Source: Pseudomonadota bacterium (lineage in GTDB: Bacteria > Pseudomonadota > Gammaproteobacteria > Burkholderiales > Sulfuricellaceae). From it: 63,525 nucleotides of DNA. The notes under the pieces are model-generated. The model saw only the letters and a program-made list of their open reading frames with translations. It did not search any database and was not told where the DNA came from. Below, one piece after another: positions 63,402 to 63,525 of the stretch (within the stretch, counting starts at the first letter, position 1; the number at the start of each line of letters is the position of its first letter). The stretch is taken from assembly GCA_021801705.1 (NCBI GenBank), contig JAJYXP010000033.1, positions 1-63,525 on the forward strand. The letters run 5' to 3'. The translations under genes were made by a program, and so were the position numbers.

Positions 63402-63525
63402 GTTCTGTTGACGTATTGCCGCCTGTTTAGCGCAACCACAGCAGAGAGGCCGCAAACGTCAGCATCCCCATGAAATTGAGCATTTTTTTCTCAAATCGAC
63501 TAAAAATTCGGCGATAGTGTTTGAG
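63402..63525 (-). mobile_element. End of an IS5-family insertion sequence (continues past the window)
   Basis: GGTTCTGTTGACGT at the left boundary looks like an IS5-family terminal inverted repeat, and the bases behind it encode the end of a transposase on the minus strand. The other end lies outside the window, so the family group is only suggested (IS427-like). Confidence 0.7.
63427..63525 (-). CDS. Transposase, C-terminal part (partial)
   Basis: Thirty-two codons read on the minus strand from the window edge: LKHYRRIFSRFEKKML, then FMGMLTFAASLLWLR and a TAA stop. This ending, with H-Y-R-R-x-F-S-R-F and A-A-x-L-x-W-L-R, is typical of IS5-family DDE transposases. Most of the gene lies outside the window. 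Confidence 0.75.
   Translation of the reverse strand, partial: LKHYRRIFSRFEKKMLNFMGMLTFAASLLWLR

Noticed and set aside
1-63525. CRISPR arrays, rRNA genes, prophage structural genes
   Set aside because: No regularly spaced direct repeats, no rRNA-like stretches and no phage genes were seen; all repeats found are palindromic dispersed types.

Overview
The window is a stretch of betaproteobacterial chromosome, probably from a Nitrosomonadales-like lineage. The evidence is the gene order rpmF-plsX-fabH-fabD-fabG-acpP-fabF-pabB-pabC-mltG-tmk-holB-pilZ-tatD, a two-subunit pyruvate carboxylase (pycA/pycB), RNase E next to rluC, and a malic enzyme-sdhCDAB-sdhE-gltA-sucAB-lpd TCA block. The lineage is inferred from protein style and synteny; no 16S gene is present.

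Layout. Bases 1-2.5 kb hold the end of uvrB, an ankyrin protein and a ccdAB toxin-antitoxin pair. A tRNA-Leu(UAA) at 2.73 kb is followed by an accessory block (2.9-13.4 kb): a type I restriction-modification system whose hsdM, hsdS and hsdR genes are separated by other genes. These are a winged-helix protein plus a frameshifted nucleotidyltransferase, a DUF6933-like protein, a PD-(D/E)XK nuclease-like protein overlapping hsdS, a Phd/RelE pair and a GIY-YIG nuclease. The hsd genes carry several in-frame insertions of REP-type palindromes. From 13.8 to 26.5 kb runs the conserved fatty acid, folate and housekeeping cluster on the minus strand. From 26.6 to 37 kb are pycA-pycB, maf, a methyltransferase, a Rof-like protein, sppA, a phosphoglycolate phosphatase, rluC and rne. 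A HDOD-REC-GGDEF protein follows. From 39.5 to 55.5 kb a long minus-strand series encodes a malic enzyme, succinate dehydrogenase with SdhE, citrate synthase, the 2-oxoglutarate dehydrogenase complex, ZapE, an acrylyl-CoA reductase-like enzyme and propionyl-CoA synthetase. A GntR regulator faces the prpBCD methylcitrate operon at 56.4 kb. The right end has small conserved proteins and the end of an IS5-family insertion sequence.

Functionally, the right half is a carbon-metabolism hub. PrpE and AcuI supply propionyl-CoA; PrpC, PrpD and PrpB turn it into pyruvate and succinate; succinate enters through SdhCDAB; malic enzyme and PycAB balance pyruvate, malate and oxaloacetate. A recurrent theme is dispersed palindromic repeats of at least eight sequence types. 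They lie between genes, at start codons, or in frame inside genes, and in sdhA and sdhE they appear to have rewritten the N-terminus.
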